Assembly: GCA_913057235.1 (NCBI GenBank) | Contig: CAJXNI010000005.1 | Span: 62,001-126,000 of the forward strand | DNA: 64,000 nt | Direction: 5' to 3' | DNA from: an uncultured Bacteroidota bacterium | Lineage (GTDB): Bacteria > Bacteroidota > Bacteroidia > Flavobacteriales > Schleiferiaceae | Shown: in pieces, positions 44,652-53,160 of the stretch | Layout: each line of letters opens with the position of its first letter | How positions within the stretch are numbered: position 1 is the stretch's first letter | Made by a program: the position numbers and the translations under genes | Notes under the pieces: generated by a model | What the model was told of the DNA's origin: nothing | Seen by the model: the letters and a program-made list of their open reading frames with translations, nothing else | Database searches by the model: none

Positions 44652-45056
44652 TTAACCGGAGCCCTTCTCGGTTTTAGGTTCCTGGTAAAAAGTATCTTGC
44701 TCATGCTCTTTTATGGAATTGAACTCCATAAAGCGGCAATCCGTCAAAGCAGTGAATCGGTGAAATACCCGCGGGTGAATCTTCACAATTTGCGGTGCTT
44801 CAATCACTCGTGTAAGCTCATCATTGGTGTCTAAATGTCTACCATAGGCTTCCATGCTGCCTTCTAAGAGAAAAAAATGCTCAGGACTTTTCCCTACCAC
44901 TTTACCAGCGTGCCAATGGTTGCCGTTAACCGTTCCTTTTTTGCGAAAGCCTAAAATTAAACCAGTAGAAGGGAGGGCCGGTGCCTCATGGGTAGTCCCC
45001 TTTTCTGTAGTAGATAAATGCGTAACATCTGTAAAATCAAAGAGAGAAACTGCCAT
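44652..45056 (-). CDS. cupin-fold protein
   Basis: 134 residues, soluble. The double-stranded beta-helix motifs are GNHWHAGKVVGKSPEHFFLLEG-like (HWHAG, a following Glu and G) and a second half with IHPRVFHRFTAL. The two His of HWHAG and later His could bind a metal. Function unknown. Convergent with the MuiA-like gene with a two-base gap. Confidence 0.75.
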   Translation of the reverse strand: MAVSLFDFTDVTHLSTTEKGTTHEAPALPSTGLILGFRKKGTVNGNHWHAGKVVGKSPEHFFLLEGSMEAYGRHLDTNDELTRVIEAPQIVKIHPRVFHRFTALTDCRFMEFNSIKEHEQDTFYQEPKTEKGSG

Positions 45057-45145
45057 ATTTTGCCCTTAAGTCTAAAGGTAAAATTAATTTAAAAGCCTCA
45101 CACAATCGATGGTAAAAACTATATTTTCGCCAAAACGAAAAAATT

Positions 45146-46684
45146 ATGGCTCAACTAGACATTTCTCAAATTTTAAAAGAACTAAAAGTAGAACCCATAA
45201 ATGCCGGTACCTCTACCGGCCAAAACGCTCTAGGTTCTGGTGAGGTTATTGAAAGCACTACGCCCATTACCGGTGAGCTTATCGCGAAAGTAAAAGCCAC
45301 CACCAAAGAAGAGTATGAGCAAGTTATGGCTACAGCTGATACCGCTTTTAAACAGTGGCGGCTAATGCCTGCCCCGCAGCGGGGTGAAATTGTAAGGCAG
45401 TATGGCCTCAAATTGCGCGAAAAGAAAGAGGCTTTAGGAAAACTGGTGTCATTAGAAATGGGCAAGTCGCTTCAAGAAGGCTGGGGCGAAGTGCAGGAAA
45501 TGATTGACATCTGCGATTTTGCAGTGGGCCTTTCCCGGCAACTGCACGGCTTAACCATGCACTCTGAAAGACCCTCTCACCGCATGTACGAGCAATGGCA
45601 TCCAATGGGCACAGTAGGTATTATTAGTGCCTTTAACTTTCCGGTGGCGGTATGGTGCTGGAATACGGCCATTGCCTGGGTTTGCGGTGATGTAACTGTT
45701 TGGAAACCCTCTGAAAAAGTGGCCCTTTGTGCAGTGGCCTGCCAAAAGCTTTTTGCCGAAGTGCTGGAAGAAAATGATTTACCTGAAGGCATTAGCAACG
45801 TAATAGTTGGTGGCGTAGAAGCAGGGGAGTGGCTAAGCAATGATGCCCGCATTCCATTGGTTTCTGCCACAGGATCTATCCGCATGGGGCGGCAGGTAGG
45901 CGAAGCTGTAGCGCGTAGATTGGGTAAGTCTTTACTAGAATTAGGCGGCAATAACGCCATAATTATTACTGAAAATGCCGATTTAGAATCTACCCTGGTG
46001 GGGGCCGTTTTTGGGGCCGTAGGAACCTGCGGCCAACGCTGTACCAGCACCCGCAGGTTAATCATTCACGAAAGTAAGTACGATGAGGTAGTAGAAAAAC
46101 TAAAAGCTGCCTACGCCCAATTAAGAATTGGTAATCCACTGGATACCAACAATCATGTGGGCCCTCTTATTGACCAGGCGGCTGTAGAACAGTATGAAAT
46201 GGCACTGGAAAAAATTGCTCAACAAGGCGGTACTATGCTCGTAAAAGGAGGACGCCTTGAGGGCGAAGAATATGCCAGCGGCTGCTACGTGAAGCCTTGC
46301 ATAGCCGAAGTTGAAAACCAATACGAAATCGTGCAAAACGAAACCTTTGCGCCCATTTTGTACGTAATGAAATACCGAGAGCTGGATGAAGCCATTGCCA
46401 TGCAAAATGGAGTTCCGCAAGGACTTTCTTCAGCCATTATGACTACCAATATGCGGGAAAGTGAATTATTCCTTTCAGCTGCCGGTAGTGATTGTGGAAT
46501 AGCTAATGTAAACATTGGTACCAGTGGTGCCGAGATTGGCGGAGCCTTTGGTGGCGAAAAAGAAACCGGAGGCGGCCGTGAAAGTGGTTCTGATGCCTGG
46601 AAAGCCTACATGCGTAGACAAACCACCACCATTAACTATTCTACCGAAGTACCTTTAGCACAAGGAATTAAGTTTGAAATATAA
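45146..46684 (+). CDS. ALDH7-type aldehyde dehydrogenase (aminoadipate-semialdehyde dehydrogenase-like)
   Basis: 512 residues, a complete ALDH. The cofactor region WCWNTAIAWVCGDVTVWKPS, the ELGGNNAII segment with the general-base Glu, and the catalytic Cys299 in GTCGQRCTSTRR are present. The C-terminal end [19 protein letters not shown] is characteristic of the ALDH7/AmaB group, which oxidises alpha-aminoadipate semialdehyde in lysine breakdown. The last 141 bases are duplicated at 47628-47768. A strong terminator follows at 46705. Confidence 0.92.
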   Translation: MAQLDISQILKELKVEPINAGTSTGQNALGSGEVIESTTPITGELIAKVKATTKEEYEQVMATADTAFKQWRLMPAPQRGEIVRQYGLKLREKKEALGKLVSLEMGKSLQEGWGEVQEMIDICDFAVGLSRQLHGLTMHSERPSHRMYEQWHPMGTVGIISAFNFPVAVWCWNTAIAWVCGDVTVWKPSEKVALCAVACQKLFAEVLEENDLPEGISNVIVGGVEAGEWLSNDARIPLVSATGSIRMGRQVGEAVARRLGKSLLELGGNNAIIITENADLESTLVGAVFGAVGTCGQRCTSTRRLIIHESKYDEVVEKLKAAYAQLRIGNPLDTNNHVGPLIDQAAVEQYEMALEKIAQQGGTMLVKGGRLEGEEYASGCYVKPCIAEVENQYEIVQNETFAPILYVMKYRELDEAIAMQNGVPQGLSSAIMTTNMRESELFLSAAGSDCGIANVNIGTSGAEIGGAFGGEKETGGGRESGSDAWKAYMRRQTTTINYSTEVPLAQGIKFEI

Positions 46685-46704
46685 AGCGTAATACCTCAAT
46701 AAAG

Positions 46705-46744
46705 AAGCCGTCTCATTTTTAGTTAATGAGACGGCTTTTCTTAT
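46705..46744 (+). terminator. rho-independent terminator of the aldehyde dehydrogenase
   Basis: AAGCCGTCTCATT (46705-46717) pairs perfectly with AATGAGACGGCTT (46725-46737), with a 7-base loop, followed by TTCTTATTTT. It also could serve the convergent lipoprotein gene. Confidence 0.9.
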
Positions 46745-46772
46745 TTTAAACATAAGGAAAGGGGCGTTTAGG

Positions 46773-47390
46773 TTAGAAGTCTATGGAAATATCCACCGTG
46801 TCATGACCGATGGATTGTAGTGGATATTTAACTATATCATAGTTCCCAAAAGAGTGGTTTTTAAAAACTATTAATTCAATGTTCCTATTTCCAAGCACTC
46901 GTGTATGCAAGATCGTATCGGACCACGCTACAAATCCCCTAACGGAATTAGAACCTGGGGGTGGGTTTATTTCTAATGTATTATAAAGCCCCGTTTTCTT
47001 AATATTCATCCGCACCCATGCATAGGGTATTAAATCTAAGTTTACGGTTTGCTTTTTACCGCGTTTTACGTTGGGGCGTATTACCTCGGTTTGTTCAGTA
47101 ATGAAATAGCCGGGCGCATCGGCTATTACGTAGTATTCTTCTCCGTTGGGCACATCGCCAGCTAGGCTATAATTGCCTTGGGCATCAGCCGTAGTAGAGT
47201 CTACAAAATGGCGGGTTTCTCCAAAGGTGGCGGGGTTCCACCACTCAAAGCGTACTTTGGCAAAAGGCACAGGAGCGCCATTGTTGTATTCATAAACTTG
47301 GCCGCTTATTTGCGTAAAGGACTTATTTTCTTTCTCGCAGGCAGTGGTTAATACTGCTAAAAGAGTTAATAGTAAAAAGGGGGTTTTCAT
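46773..47390 (-). CDS. lipoprotein with carboxypeptidase-regulatory-like domain
   Basis: 205 residues; lipoprotein signal with Cys18 (VLTTACEKE). Residues about 28-125 form a prealbumin-like beta sandwich: ISGQVYEYNNGAPVPFAKVR, DSTTADAQGNYSLAGDVPNG and YYVIADAPGYFI, the pattern of CarboxypepD_reg domains. A second beta-rich part follows. Likely outer-membrane located, of unknown function. The gene lies between the dehydrogenase and a copy of its 3' end, so it sits in an inserted or rearranged segment. Promoter box at 47407. Confidence 0.75.
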   Translation of the reverse strand: MKTPFLLLTLLAVLTTACEKENKSFTQISGQVYEYNNGAPVPFAKVRFEWWNPATFGETRHFVDSTTADAQGNYSLAGDVPNGEEYYVIADAPGYFITEQTEVIRPNVKRGKKQTVNLDLIPYAWVRMNIKKTGLYNTLEINPPPGSNSVRGFVAWSDTILHTRVLGNRNIELIVFKNHSFGNYDIVKYPLQSIGHDTVDISIDF

Positions 47391-47406
47391 GGGGTTTAGT
47401 TTGAGT

Positions 47407-47414
47407 CAAAGATA
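47407..47414 (-). promoter_or_regulatory. promoter box of the lipoprotein gene
   Basis: Minus-strand TATCTTTG matches TAnnTTTG, 17 bases upstream of the ATG at 47390. Confidence 0.45.
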
Positions 47415-47548
47415 GGGGGCCAGGTAGTTTAAACCCGTGCGTTTTTCGCAATCGCACCAATCAATTCATGCAGTTTTCGCAATAATGAGCAAGGCTGTTT
47501 TGAAATTTGTGCGTTTTTTGCAAAAAATGGGTGGGGCGGTTTGCGATA

Positions 47549-47615
47549 TTCACCGCTGGCATGGATTAGCTTAGCTGAACTCGCAAGCTCGGTTGCAAAT
47601 CCGCGCCAGCGTGAA
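47549..47615. repeat. large imperfect inverted repeat (REP-like)
   Basis: TTCACCGCTGGC (47549-47560) pairs with GCCAGCGTGAA (47605-47615) with one bulge; inside, GGATT pairs with AATCC and GAAC with GGTT around an ACTCGCAAGCT-type loop. The GCTGGC...GGATT...AATCC...GCCAGC form recalls short repeats common between genes in Bacteroidota, some linked to IS200-like transposases. It directly abuts the duplicated dehydrogenase tail. Confidence 0.6.
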
Positions 47616-47617
47616 GG

Positions 47618-47768
47618 AATTAGTGGCGCCTTTGGTGGCGAAAAAGAAACCGGAGGCGGCCGTGAAAGTGGTTCTGATGCCTGGAAAGCCTACATGCGCA
47701 CACAAACCACCACCATTAACTATTCTACCGAAGTACCTTTAGCACAAGGTATTAAGTTTGAATTATAG
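47618..47768 (+). pseudogene. duplicated 3' fragment of the aldehyde dehydrogenase gene
   Basis: Bases 47628-47768 match 46544-46684 in 136 of 141 positions by eye, including the stop codon position, so the fragment encodes the same final 46 residues with two replacements (Arg to Thr and final Ile to Leu). It lacks the rest of the gene. The short frame from 47541 that includes it starts inside the inverted repeat and is not a credible gene. It has its own terminator at 47783. Confidence 0.88.
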
Positions 47769-47782
47769 TATTTAATTTTAGG

Positions 47783-47810
47783 AAAGGCCGGCAATAGCCG
47801 GCCTTTTTTT
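47783..47810 (+). terminator. rho-independent terminator after the dehydrogenase fragment
   Basis: AAAGGCCGGC (47783-47792) and GCCGGCCTTT (47797-47806) form a perfect stem with a 4-base loop and a T-run. It probably was the terminator of the gene whose tail remains. Confidence 0.9.
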
Positions 47811-47843
47811 ATCTTACCACCAGAATACTAAAAAACCTGTGAA

Positions 47844-48797
47844 ATGAACCGGTTCCTTTTTGCCCTAACTCTTTTATTTAACGCTTCACTAATGGCCCAA
47901 TGCATAGAGGCGGGGGTTACCAGTAAAGAATTTTTACAATGGAAGAGTGATACCACCTACGTAGTACTTAGTAGTGATAATTCTGCTTACAATGATGCTG
48001 TAAGCGATTACATGACCAATACCTGGTCTTTTAACCCGGTTAAGTTTATTGATCAAAACTTAATTGAAAAAAAGAGCTACCGTAACGCGCACAAAGAAAA
48101 AATGGTGTTGCATGTGGTGGCCTTATCAGGGGCTGGTTCTGGATCTAATAACATTAAAGCCCGTAAGCCCCAGGATGCTGAAATTGCTTTGGCCTTATTT
48201 CAAATGCAGTACCTGGGCAATATTGGTCTTGGTACTCCTGATATTTTTGTGCCCGTGCGTAAATGCTTTGCCTATTTCTCTTTTTTAAGAAAGCGCGGTA
48301 AACTAGGCTTTAACGCCTCCACAGAGTCTGTTTTTGTTACCGATTTTGATAAAAACCCTCTTCACTTTCAAATACCCCTGGCCCTGCAATATTTAGAAAA
48401 TCTAACCTTTCTAAGGCAAGCCAACAGTACCAAAAAATACATCTTTAGCCATCGCTTTCTCAAAGACATCAATGACATGATTAATCAGCCAAAGCAGCTG
48501 CGTAAAAAAACGCTGGTACTTATGGACGTTCACTTGGCTGACCTGGAGAAAGGAGACGTAAAGAAAAGCCTGCGCAGTAAATATGAAATAGTTACCCCCG
48601 TAAAATACCATCGGCTTGTGGCCGAAAAAAACCCGAACTACGCGGTGATCACAGGGCGCAGTACACGCTTAGGCTACCTGGTTACCGTATTTGACCTGGA
48701 GTTAGGGCAAATGGTATATTCCGATTATGGCTGGGGTGGAAAACTAACCAAAAAACAACTAGAGGATTTAAAGGACACCATTAGGAAGGGGAAATAA
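47844..48797 (+). CDS. secreted hypothetical protein
   Basis: 317 residues with a signal peptide (FALTLLFNASLMAQ). I do not recognise a family. The mature part has mixed alpha/beta composition, e.g. YVVLSSDNSAYNDAVSDYM, KMVLHVVALSGAGSGSNN, KKTLVLMDVHLADLEKGDV and YAVITGRSTRLGYLV. No lipobox, sorting domain or clear catalytic motif was found. It stands alone between a terminator and a convergent DUF2490 gene. Confidence 0.7.
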   Translation: MNRFLFALTLLFNASLMAQCIEAGVTSKEFLQWKSDTTYVVLSSDNSAYNDAVSDYMTNTWSFNPVKFIDQNLIEKKSYRNAHKEKMVLHVVALSGAGSGSNNIKARKPQDAEIALALFQMQYLGNIGLGTPDIFVPVRKCFAYFSFLRKRGKLGFNASTESVFVTDFDKNPLHFQIPLALQYLENLTFLRQANSTKKYIFSHRFLKDINDMINQPKQLRKKTLVLMDVHLADLEKGDVKKSLRSKYEIVTPVKYHRLVAEKNPNYAVITGRSTRLGYLVTVFDLELGQMVYSDYGWGGKLTKKQLEDLKDTIRKGK

Positions 48798-48839
48798 TTA
48801 TTGGTTTTGGTACTAACCCCATAATATTGAGATCACGAG

Positions 48840-49589
48840 CTAATCAGCCGTTTTTGAATACGAAAAAGTATAATGAAACTCTAGTGTGAGTATATGCCGC
48901 GTGAAGTATTCCCTGGGCCTCCCGGTAGGCTGCAGCCAAAACACATATCCCAGGGCACTGGAAAAATGAGGACTCCAGTTTTTCTGATACTGAGCAATTA
49001 AGCGGTTTTGCTGAAATACCTGACGCTCGGGCTCACTGGCAACGGTGAGATGCAACTCTTCTGAAAATAGTAAGCTCTGATTATTTTTTAGCGGGTATTT
49101 ATATTGAACTCTCAATCTCTCGCGTAAGCGCCTGCTTACCACTGGTCCTTCAAAATGAGAAGGGGCCTCTGGACCTCTAAAATGGCGGTATTCACTCTGC
49201 AATCGAAGTGCCAGCCTCCCTTTAGGCAGATCCACACTACGGGTTACTGAAAAATAAGGTCTTATTTCTTTTACTTCCCCTAACGATTTTTCAAAAGGTG
49301 TTTGGGGTAGCGTAATCTCAAAAAACCATAAACCCACTTCCGCTTTCCAGCTTGAGTTAAAGGTTTTAGTGGCTAAAAAATTTGACAAAATTCGCTGATG
49401 CCGCCTATCGGGGAACACATATCTCCGTTCTTCGGCCCTAAGACCCAAAGCATAATTATTAGGCAATTCTAAAGTTACTGAGCCTCCTAACCAAATCAGG
49501 TTTTGCTCAACTGTTTGCCACTGACTATAGGAGGTAAAGTGCGCCAATCCCGCAACTAAAAGAAGTACACCCCATTTTGTGCAATTCAT
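48840..49589 (-). CDS. DUF2490 family outer-membrane-like protein
   Basis: 249 residues with a signal peptide. The body is a series of alternating strands with aromatic ends (VTLELPNNYALGLRAEERRY, LALRLQSEYRHFRG, FSSALGYVFWLQP) and a C-terminal strand LTLEFHYTFSY, consistent with a small beta barrel. The spacing of LRERLRVQYKYPL and NRLIAQYQKNW matches DUF2490. Function unknown. Confidence 0.75.
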   Translation of the reverse strand: MNCTKWGVLLLVAGLAHFTSYSQWQTVEQNLIWLGGSVTLELPNNYALGLRAEERRYVFPDRRHQRILSNFLATKTFNSSWKAEVGLWFFEITLPQTPFEKSLGEVKEIRPYFSVTRSVDLPKGRLALRLQSEYRHFRGPEAPSHFEGPVVSRRLRERLRVQYKYPLKNNQSLLFSEELHLTVASEPERQVFQQNRLIAQYQKNWSPHFSSALGYVFWLQPTGRPREYFTRHILTLEFHYTFSYSKTAD

Positions 49590-49596
49590 AGAAGTG

Positions 49597-49604
49597 CAAA
49601 GCTA
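49597..49604 (-). promoter_or_regulatory. promoter box of the DUF2490 gene
   Basis: Minus-strand TAGCTTTG matches TAnnTTTG, 8 bases upstream of the start codon, implying a nearly leaderless transcript if used. Confidence 0.35.
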
Positions 49605-49667
49605 ATCTTGTAGCCGATAAACTCTCAATAAATACGCTATAATTCTACCCGTTCAAAATGGTCCGAT

Positions 49668-49675
49668 TATCTTTG
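49668..49675 (+). promoter_or_regulatory. promoter box of the VIT1-like gene
   Basis: TATCTTTG matches TAnnTTTG, 20 bases upstream of the ATG at 49696. Confidence 0.45.
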
Positions 49676-49695
49676 AGCCTAAAAATTTTTCTAGA

Positions 49696-50442
49696 ATGGC
49701 TACAGCCCAAACTCACCAGCATGAAGATCGCATACATGGCAGTAAATATTCTTTGGTAAATCGTTTCCAAGATTACCTGGGCGAGTTTGTATACGGAGGC
49801 ATTGACGGCAGTGTTACCACTTTTGCCGTGGTAGCGGGTTCGGCTGGAGCCGGATTAGATAGTAAGGTGGTCATAATTTTAGGCTTTGCCAATCTAATAG
49901 CCGATGGCTTTGCCATGAGCGTAGGCAGTTACCTTTCTACCAAAAGTGAACAAGAAAACTACAACAAGCATAAAAAAATTGAGTATTGGGAGGTTGACCA
50001 TCTCCCGGAAAAGGAGGTTGAAGAAGTACGTGAAATTTACCAGGCTAAAGGTTTTGAAGGAGAGCTATTAGATCAGGTTGTAGCTAAGATTACTGAAGAC
50101 AAAGACAGGTGGGTAGACGTAATGATGAAAGAAGAATTAGACATGTCTGAAGAAACCAAGTCTCCGGTGGCCATGGGCGGGGTTACATTTTTTAGTTTTC
50201 AGCTATTTGGGCTCATTCCGCTTTTGGCCTATGTGCTTGACTATTTGTTTAGCCTAAAAGCTGATCTATTTTTGGTGAGCAGCATTTTAACCGGTTTAAC
50301 CTTTATTTTAATAGGCTGGCTCAAAGCCACCGTAAACCAAACTAAAGTAGCCCGTAGCATTTTAGAGACACTTTTTCTGGGAGGAGCGGCTGCAACGCTC
50401 TCCTACTACGTAGGCAACGTGCTTGAAAAGCTTTTTGTATGA
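49696..50442 (+). CDS. VIT1/CCC1 family iron or manganese transporter
   Basis: 248 residues with about five membrane helices. The first helix carries GEFVYGGIDGSVTTFAVVAG and the second FANLIADGFAMSVGSYLS, then a charged cytoplasmic loop rich in Glu (EVEEVREIYQAKGFEGELLD), all typical of VIT1/CCC1. Such proteins move Fe2+ or Mn2+ out of the cytoplasm or into stores. It overlaps the next gene by 4 bases (ATGA). Confidence 0.9.
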   Translation: MATAQTHQHEDRIHGSKYSLVNRFQDYLGEFVYGGIDGSVTTFAVVAGSAGAGLDSKVVIILGFANLIADGFAMSVGSYLSTKSEQENYNKHKKIEYWEVDHLPEKEVEEVREIYQAKGFEGELLDQVVAKITEDKDRWVDVMMKEELDMSEETKSPVAMGGVTFFSFQLFGLIPLLAYVLDYLFSLKADLFLVSSILTGLTFILIGWLKATVNQTKVARSILETLFLGGAAATLSYYVGNVLEKLFV

Positions 50443-51233
50443 AAGCTTCAGCAAAATCTCTGGTAATTTTAAATTTACTGGGATACCTGTTGGTACTAAC
50501 TTTAAATACCTTGGCCAACGCTCTTCCCTTAAATGGTTACACCACTGGCGAGCTTTCTGCCCAATATCCCAATCTTTTTGTTCCTGCCGGTTTTACCTTT
50601 TCTATTTGGGGGCTTATTTACCTTTTTCTGGGCGGCTTTACGCTGTATCAGCTTAGAGCTCTTTTTAGTGGTTCCAAAGAGTTACCAAAATCAATTTATC
50701 TAATTGGTGCATGGTTCTTTATTTCTTGTCTAGCCAACGCCAGTTGGATTGTTGCTTGGCACTATCGGTTGCCTCTCGTTTCTTTGGGAGTAATGTTAGT
50801 ACTCTTATTGAGCCTTATTCAAATTTACCGTAATCTGGGCCTGGGCCTAAGGGAGGTTAGCCCTTCTGAAAAATGGTGGGTGCAAGTACCCTTTAGCCTC
50901 TACCTTAGTTGGATAAGTTTAGCTACTATTGCCAACGCAACAGCGGTTTTGGTGTATTATAACTTTTCGGGTTGGGGTTTCCCCGATGAATTTTGGGCGG
51001 CCGCTCTGGTATTGGTTGCAGGATTACTGGCGCTATTCTTTTTGCGTAAAAATTATGACCTTGTCTACGCAGCAGTGGTCATTTGGGCCTGTTTTGGCAT
51101 TTTTTATAAACGTAGCTACCTTACTAGTACAGAAACGCCTGTAATTACTACTTCGGCTGCAGCCGTTGCTCTTTTGCTACTTTACAGAATAGTCCGTTAC
51201 AGGTCATCTTTCAGAGGCCCGCGTGCTTATTAG
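50439..51233 (+). CDS. TspO/MBR-like tryptophan-rich membrane protein
   Basis: 264 residues with about eight membrane helices, longer than classic five-helix TspO. The start LANALPLNGYTTGELSAQYP followed by FVPAGFTFSIWGLIYLFLG is the pattern of the tryptophan-rich sensory protein group in Bacteroidota, with conserved Trp in the helices. The ligand is unknown. It is co-translated with the VIT1-like gene through a 4-base overlap and convergent with the M48 gene. Confidence 0.8.
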   Translation: MKASAKSLVILNLLGYLLVLTLNTLANALPLNGYTTGELSAQYPNLFVPAGFTFSIWGLIYLFLGGFTLYQLRALFSGSKELPKSIYLIGAWFFISCLANASWIVAWHYRLPLVSLGVMLVLLLSLIQIYRNLGLGLREVSPSEKWWVQVPFSLYLSWISLATIANATAVLVYYNFSGWGFPDEFWAAALVLVAGLLALFFLRKNYDLVYAAVVIWACFGIFYKRSYLTSTETPVITTSAAAVALLLLYRIVRYRSSFRGPRAY

Positions 51234-51234
51234 T

Positions 51235-51990
51235 TTAAGGTAAATTTTGTTGAAACTGCTGATACGGGCTTAGGGCGCTTGCCTCGGTGCTGCAATTTTC
51301 TTCCTGCGCCTTTTCTTCTATATTTTCAATACGATTTTCAGGGGAAGGATGGGCACTTAAAAACTCAGGGGTTTGGCCATTTTGGCCCGAATTCTCCAGC
51401 TTTTGAAAGAACAACTTGGCACCATCACAGGCAAAGCCCGTAGCGGCTAAATACTCCACAGACTTCTCATCACTTTCCGTTTCAAACTCTCGGCTAGAAC
51501 TAAGGCCTGCGGCAGTACCAGCTATTTGGGCGGCTATAGTTGTAAGCTCACTTTCGCTCTCTCCGGCAATAATTTGTAAAAGCAAGGAAATCCCATATTG
51601 GCGCTGCAAGTTTCGGCTGGTATGCCGCAAATCAGCATGGGCAATTTCATGGCCTAAAACCCCGGCAAAAGCATCGGCATTGTCTAAAAATTTAATCAAA
51701 CCGGTATACACGTAAATGAAACCACCTGGGGTGGCAAAGGCGTTTAAAGTATTATCATCCTGAATGATTTTTACCTCCCAAATAAATTCATCGCGGTAAG
51801 CTACCTGCCCCGTATTTAAAATAGCGTTTACTACTGAGTCTAGGTAGCCATAGGCCTGGGCATTATTGGCTCTGCTTAGGATGTTAAACTGAGGATCATT
51901 TTCAATTTGGGCGCTTACTTCCTGACCCAAACTAATATCGTCTTGTACTGAAAAAAGAGTGAAATTATTGTTTTTGTCGCAGGCCACCAT
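51235..51990 (-). CDS. M48 family metallopeptidase, beheaded lipoprotein
   Basis: 251 residues from ATG 51990. The zinc site is GHEIAHADLRH (His114, Glu115, His118) and a downstream Glu is in REFETESDEKSVEYL, so the peptidase domain is complete; members degrade misfolded periplasmic proteins. The frame continues upstream of the ATG as LVAGLIAMVACDKN, which is the end of a lipoprotein signal with its lipobox, but reaches a stop codon without any start. The N-terminal part of the signal is therefore missing and export may have been lost. Confidence 0.85.
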   Translation of the reverse strand: MVACDKNNNFTLFSVQDDISLGQEVSAQIENDPQFNILSRANNAQAYGYLDSVVNAILNTGQVAYRDEFIWEVKIIQDDNTLNAFATPGGFIYVYTGLIKFLDNADAFAGVLGHEIAHADLRHTSRNLQRQYGISLLLQIIAGESESELTTIAAQIAGTAAGLSSSREFETESDEKSVEYLAATGFACDGAKLFFQKLENSGQNGQTPEFLSAHPSPENRIENIEEKAQEENCSTEASALSPYQQFQQNLP

Positions 51991-52009
51991 TGCTATTAAA
52001 CCGGCGACT

Positions 52010-52555
52010 AAAAAAGTTTAAAAGGTCTGCAATAGACAAGTAATAAAACAACTCTGCCCCAGCAAAATTATGAGCCCTTTCAATTTTATAAGAAGCACTC
52101 GAAGCTTTTAAAGCTACCCAGTAATTTCCCTTATAAGAATACATAGAAGCTAATACCGACAGGCCAGAACTTAAATTATAGGCTTCTTCTAATGATCTAA
52201 AATATTGGCTCTTTTTTTGGAGACTTATGGCCGAATCTATTCTAAAGCCATAATTGTAGCAGGCCGGAGTAAATAAGTCATAAGCCTAGACTCCGGCCAC
52301 ACTTTCTTCATTTGAATGGGTGATGTGGTGATCAAAATAAACCTTAGAAATTTGATAAGCCTGCTCTGGCCTTGAATACATTAGATCAAAGGCTAAATAA
52401 TAAAGACTATTCAGAGTTTTAGTAGAAAGGCTGTCGGGTTGTGCCCTTAAACTAAAGGTGACCGAATTTTCTAAGAAAAAAATATGACAAGCCCTTGTTT
52501 CAAGTCCTCTAAATGTGTTGATAATTACATATTTAAAATAATTCACAAAAATCAA
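52010..52555 (-). pseudogene. truncated TPR protein (possibly a TPR-sensor kinase remnant)
   Basis: Read leftward from about 52555, the frame gives LENSVTFSLRAQPDSLSTKT, NSLYYLAFDLMYSRPEQAYQ, then a TAG at about 52286-52288, and goes on in the same frame as YDLFTPACYNYGFRIDSAIS, FRSLEEAYNLSSGLSVLASM, SYKGNYWVALKASSASYKIE. These are TPR-like helices, as in the N-terminal part of Bacteroidota TPR histidine kinases. Everything after about 52010 is gone and the M48 frame takes over. An in-frame stop plus loss of the 3' part make it a pseudogene; the kinase identity is inference. Confidence 0.7.
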
Positions 52556-52603
52556 AAACTTATTTCTGTACTTTGGGTTCTTTCCAGAATAAAAGCTTAT
52601 AGA

Positions 52604-53110
52604 ATGAAATCAATTTACGCTCTTTTCTTTTTTGTGTTTTCTATGTTTTCAGGCTACAGCCAAATGAAACAGAAAGCTAGCCCACCCAAGGAGGCAAAAG
52701 CCATTGTTGGAGAAACAACGGTAACCATTAATTACAGCAGCCCCTTTAAAAAGGGACGCAGTATTTTTGGTAGTTTGGTTCCTTTTGACAAGGTCTGGAG
52801 AACGGGTGCTAATGAAGCGACTACTTTAGAAATAAGCAGTGATGTGCAGATTGAAGAAAAAACGCTTGCCAAAGGAAAGTATGCTTTGTTTACCATACCC
52901 GGTGAAAAGGAGTGGACTATAATCTTGAACAGCCATAGTGAGCAATGGGGCGCCTACAATTATGATGCAGAAAAAGATGTAATGCGTTTTACAGTGCCCA
53001 CGCAAGAGTTAAAAGAAAGCGTAGAAAGTTTTACCATAAACGTAGATGAGAAAGGAGTGGTTTCCATCAAGTGGGACACTACCAAAGTTGATTTTACTGT
53101 AAAACCTTAA
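52604..53110 (+). CDS. DUF2911 domain-containing secreted protein
   Basis: 168 residues with a signal peptide (ALFFFVFSMFSGYSQ). The domain pattern is VTINYSSPFKKGRSIFGSLV, PFDKVWRTGANEATTLEIS, LAKGKYALFTIPGEKEWTII and WGAYNYDAEKDVMRF, as in DUF2911 proteins; function unknown. I chose ATG 52604 because it begins the signal peptide; the longer frame from 52484 adds 40 residues that overlap the antisense pseudogene. Confidence 0.85.
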   Translation: MKSIYALFFFVFSMFSGYSQMKQKASPPKEAKAIVGETTVTINYSSPFKKGRSIFGSLVPFDKVWRTGANEATTLEISSDVQIEEKTLAKGKYALFTIPGEKEWTIILNSHSEQWGAYNYDAEKDVMRFTVPTQELKESVESFTINVDEKGVVSIKWDTTKVDFTVKP

Positions 53111-53160
53111 TTGTTGCTGCTGGGTCGGGCTGGTGTAAGAATTGCAAATCTGTTATGAGG

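Noticed and set aside
47541-47768. 75-residue ORF as a real gene
   Set aside because: Its first part is the inverted repeat and the rest is a copy of the dehydrogenase tail; it has no independent domain.
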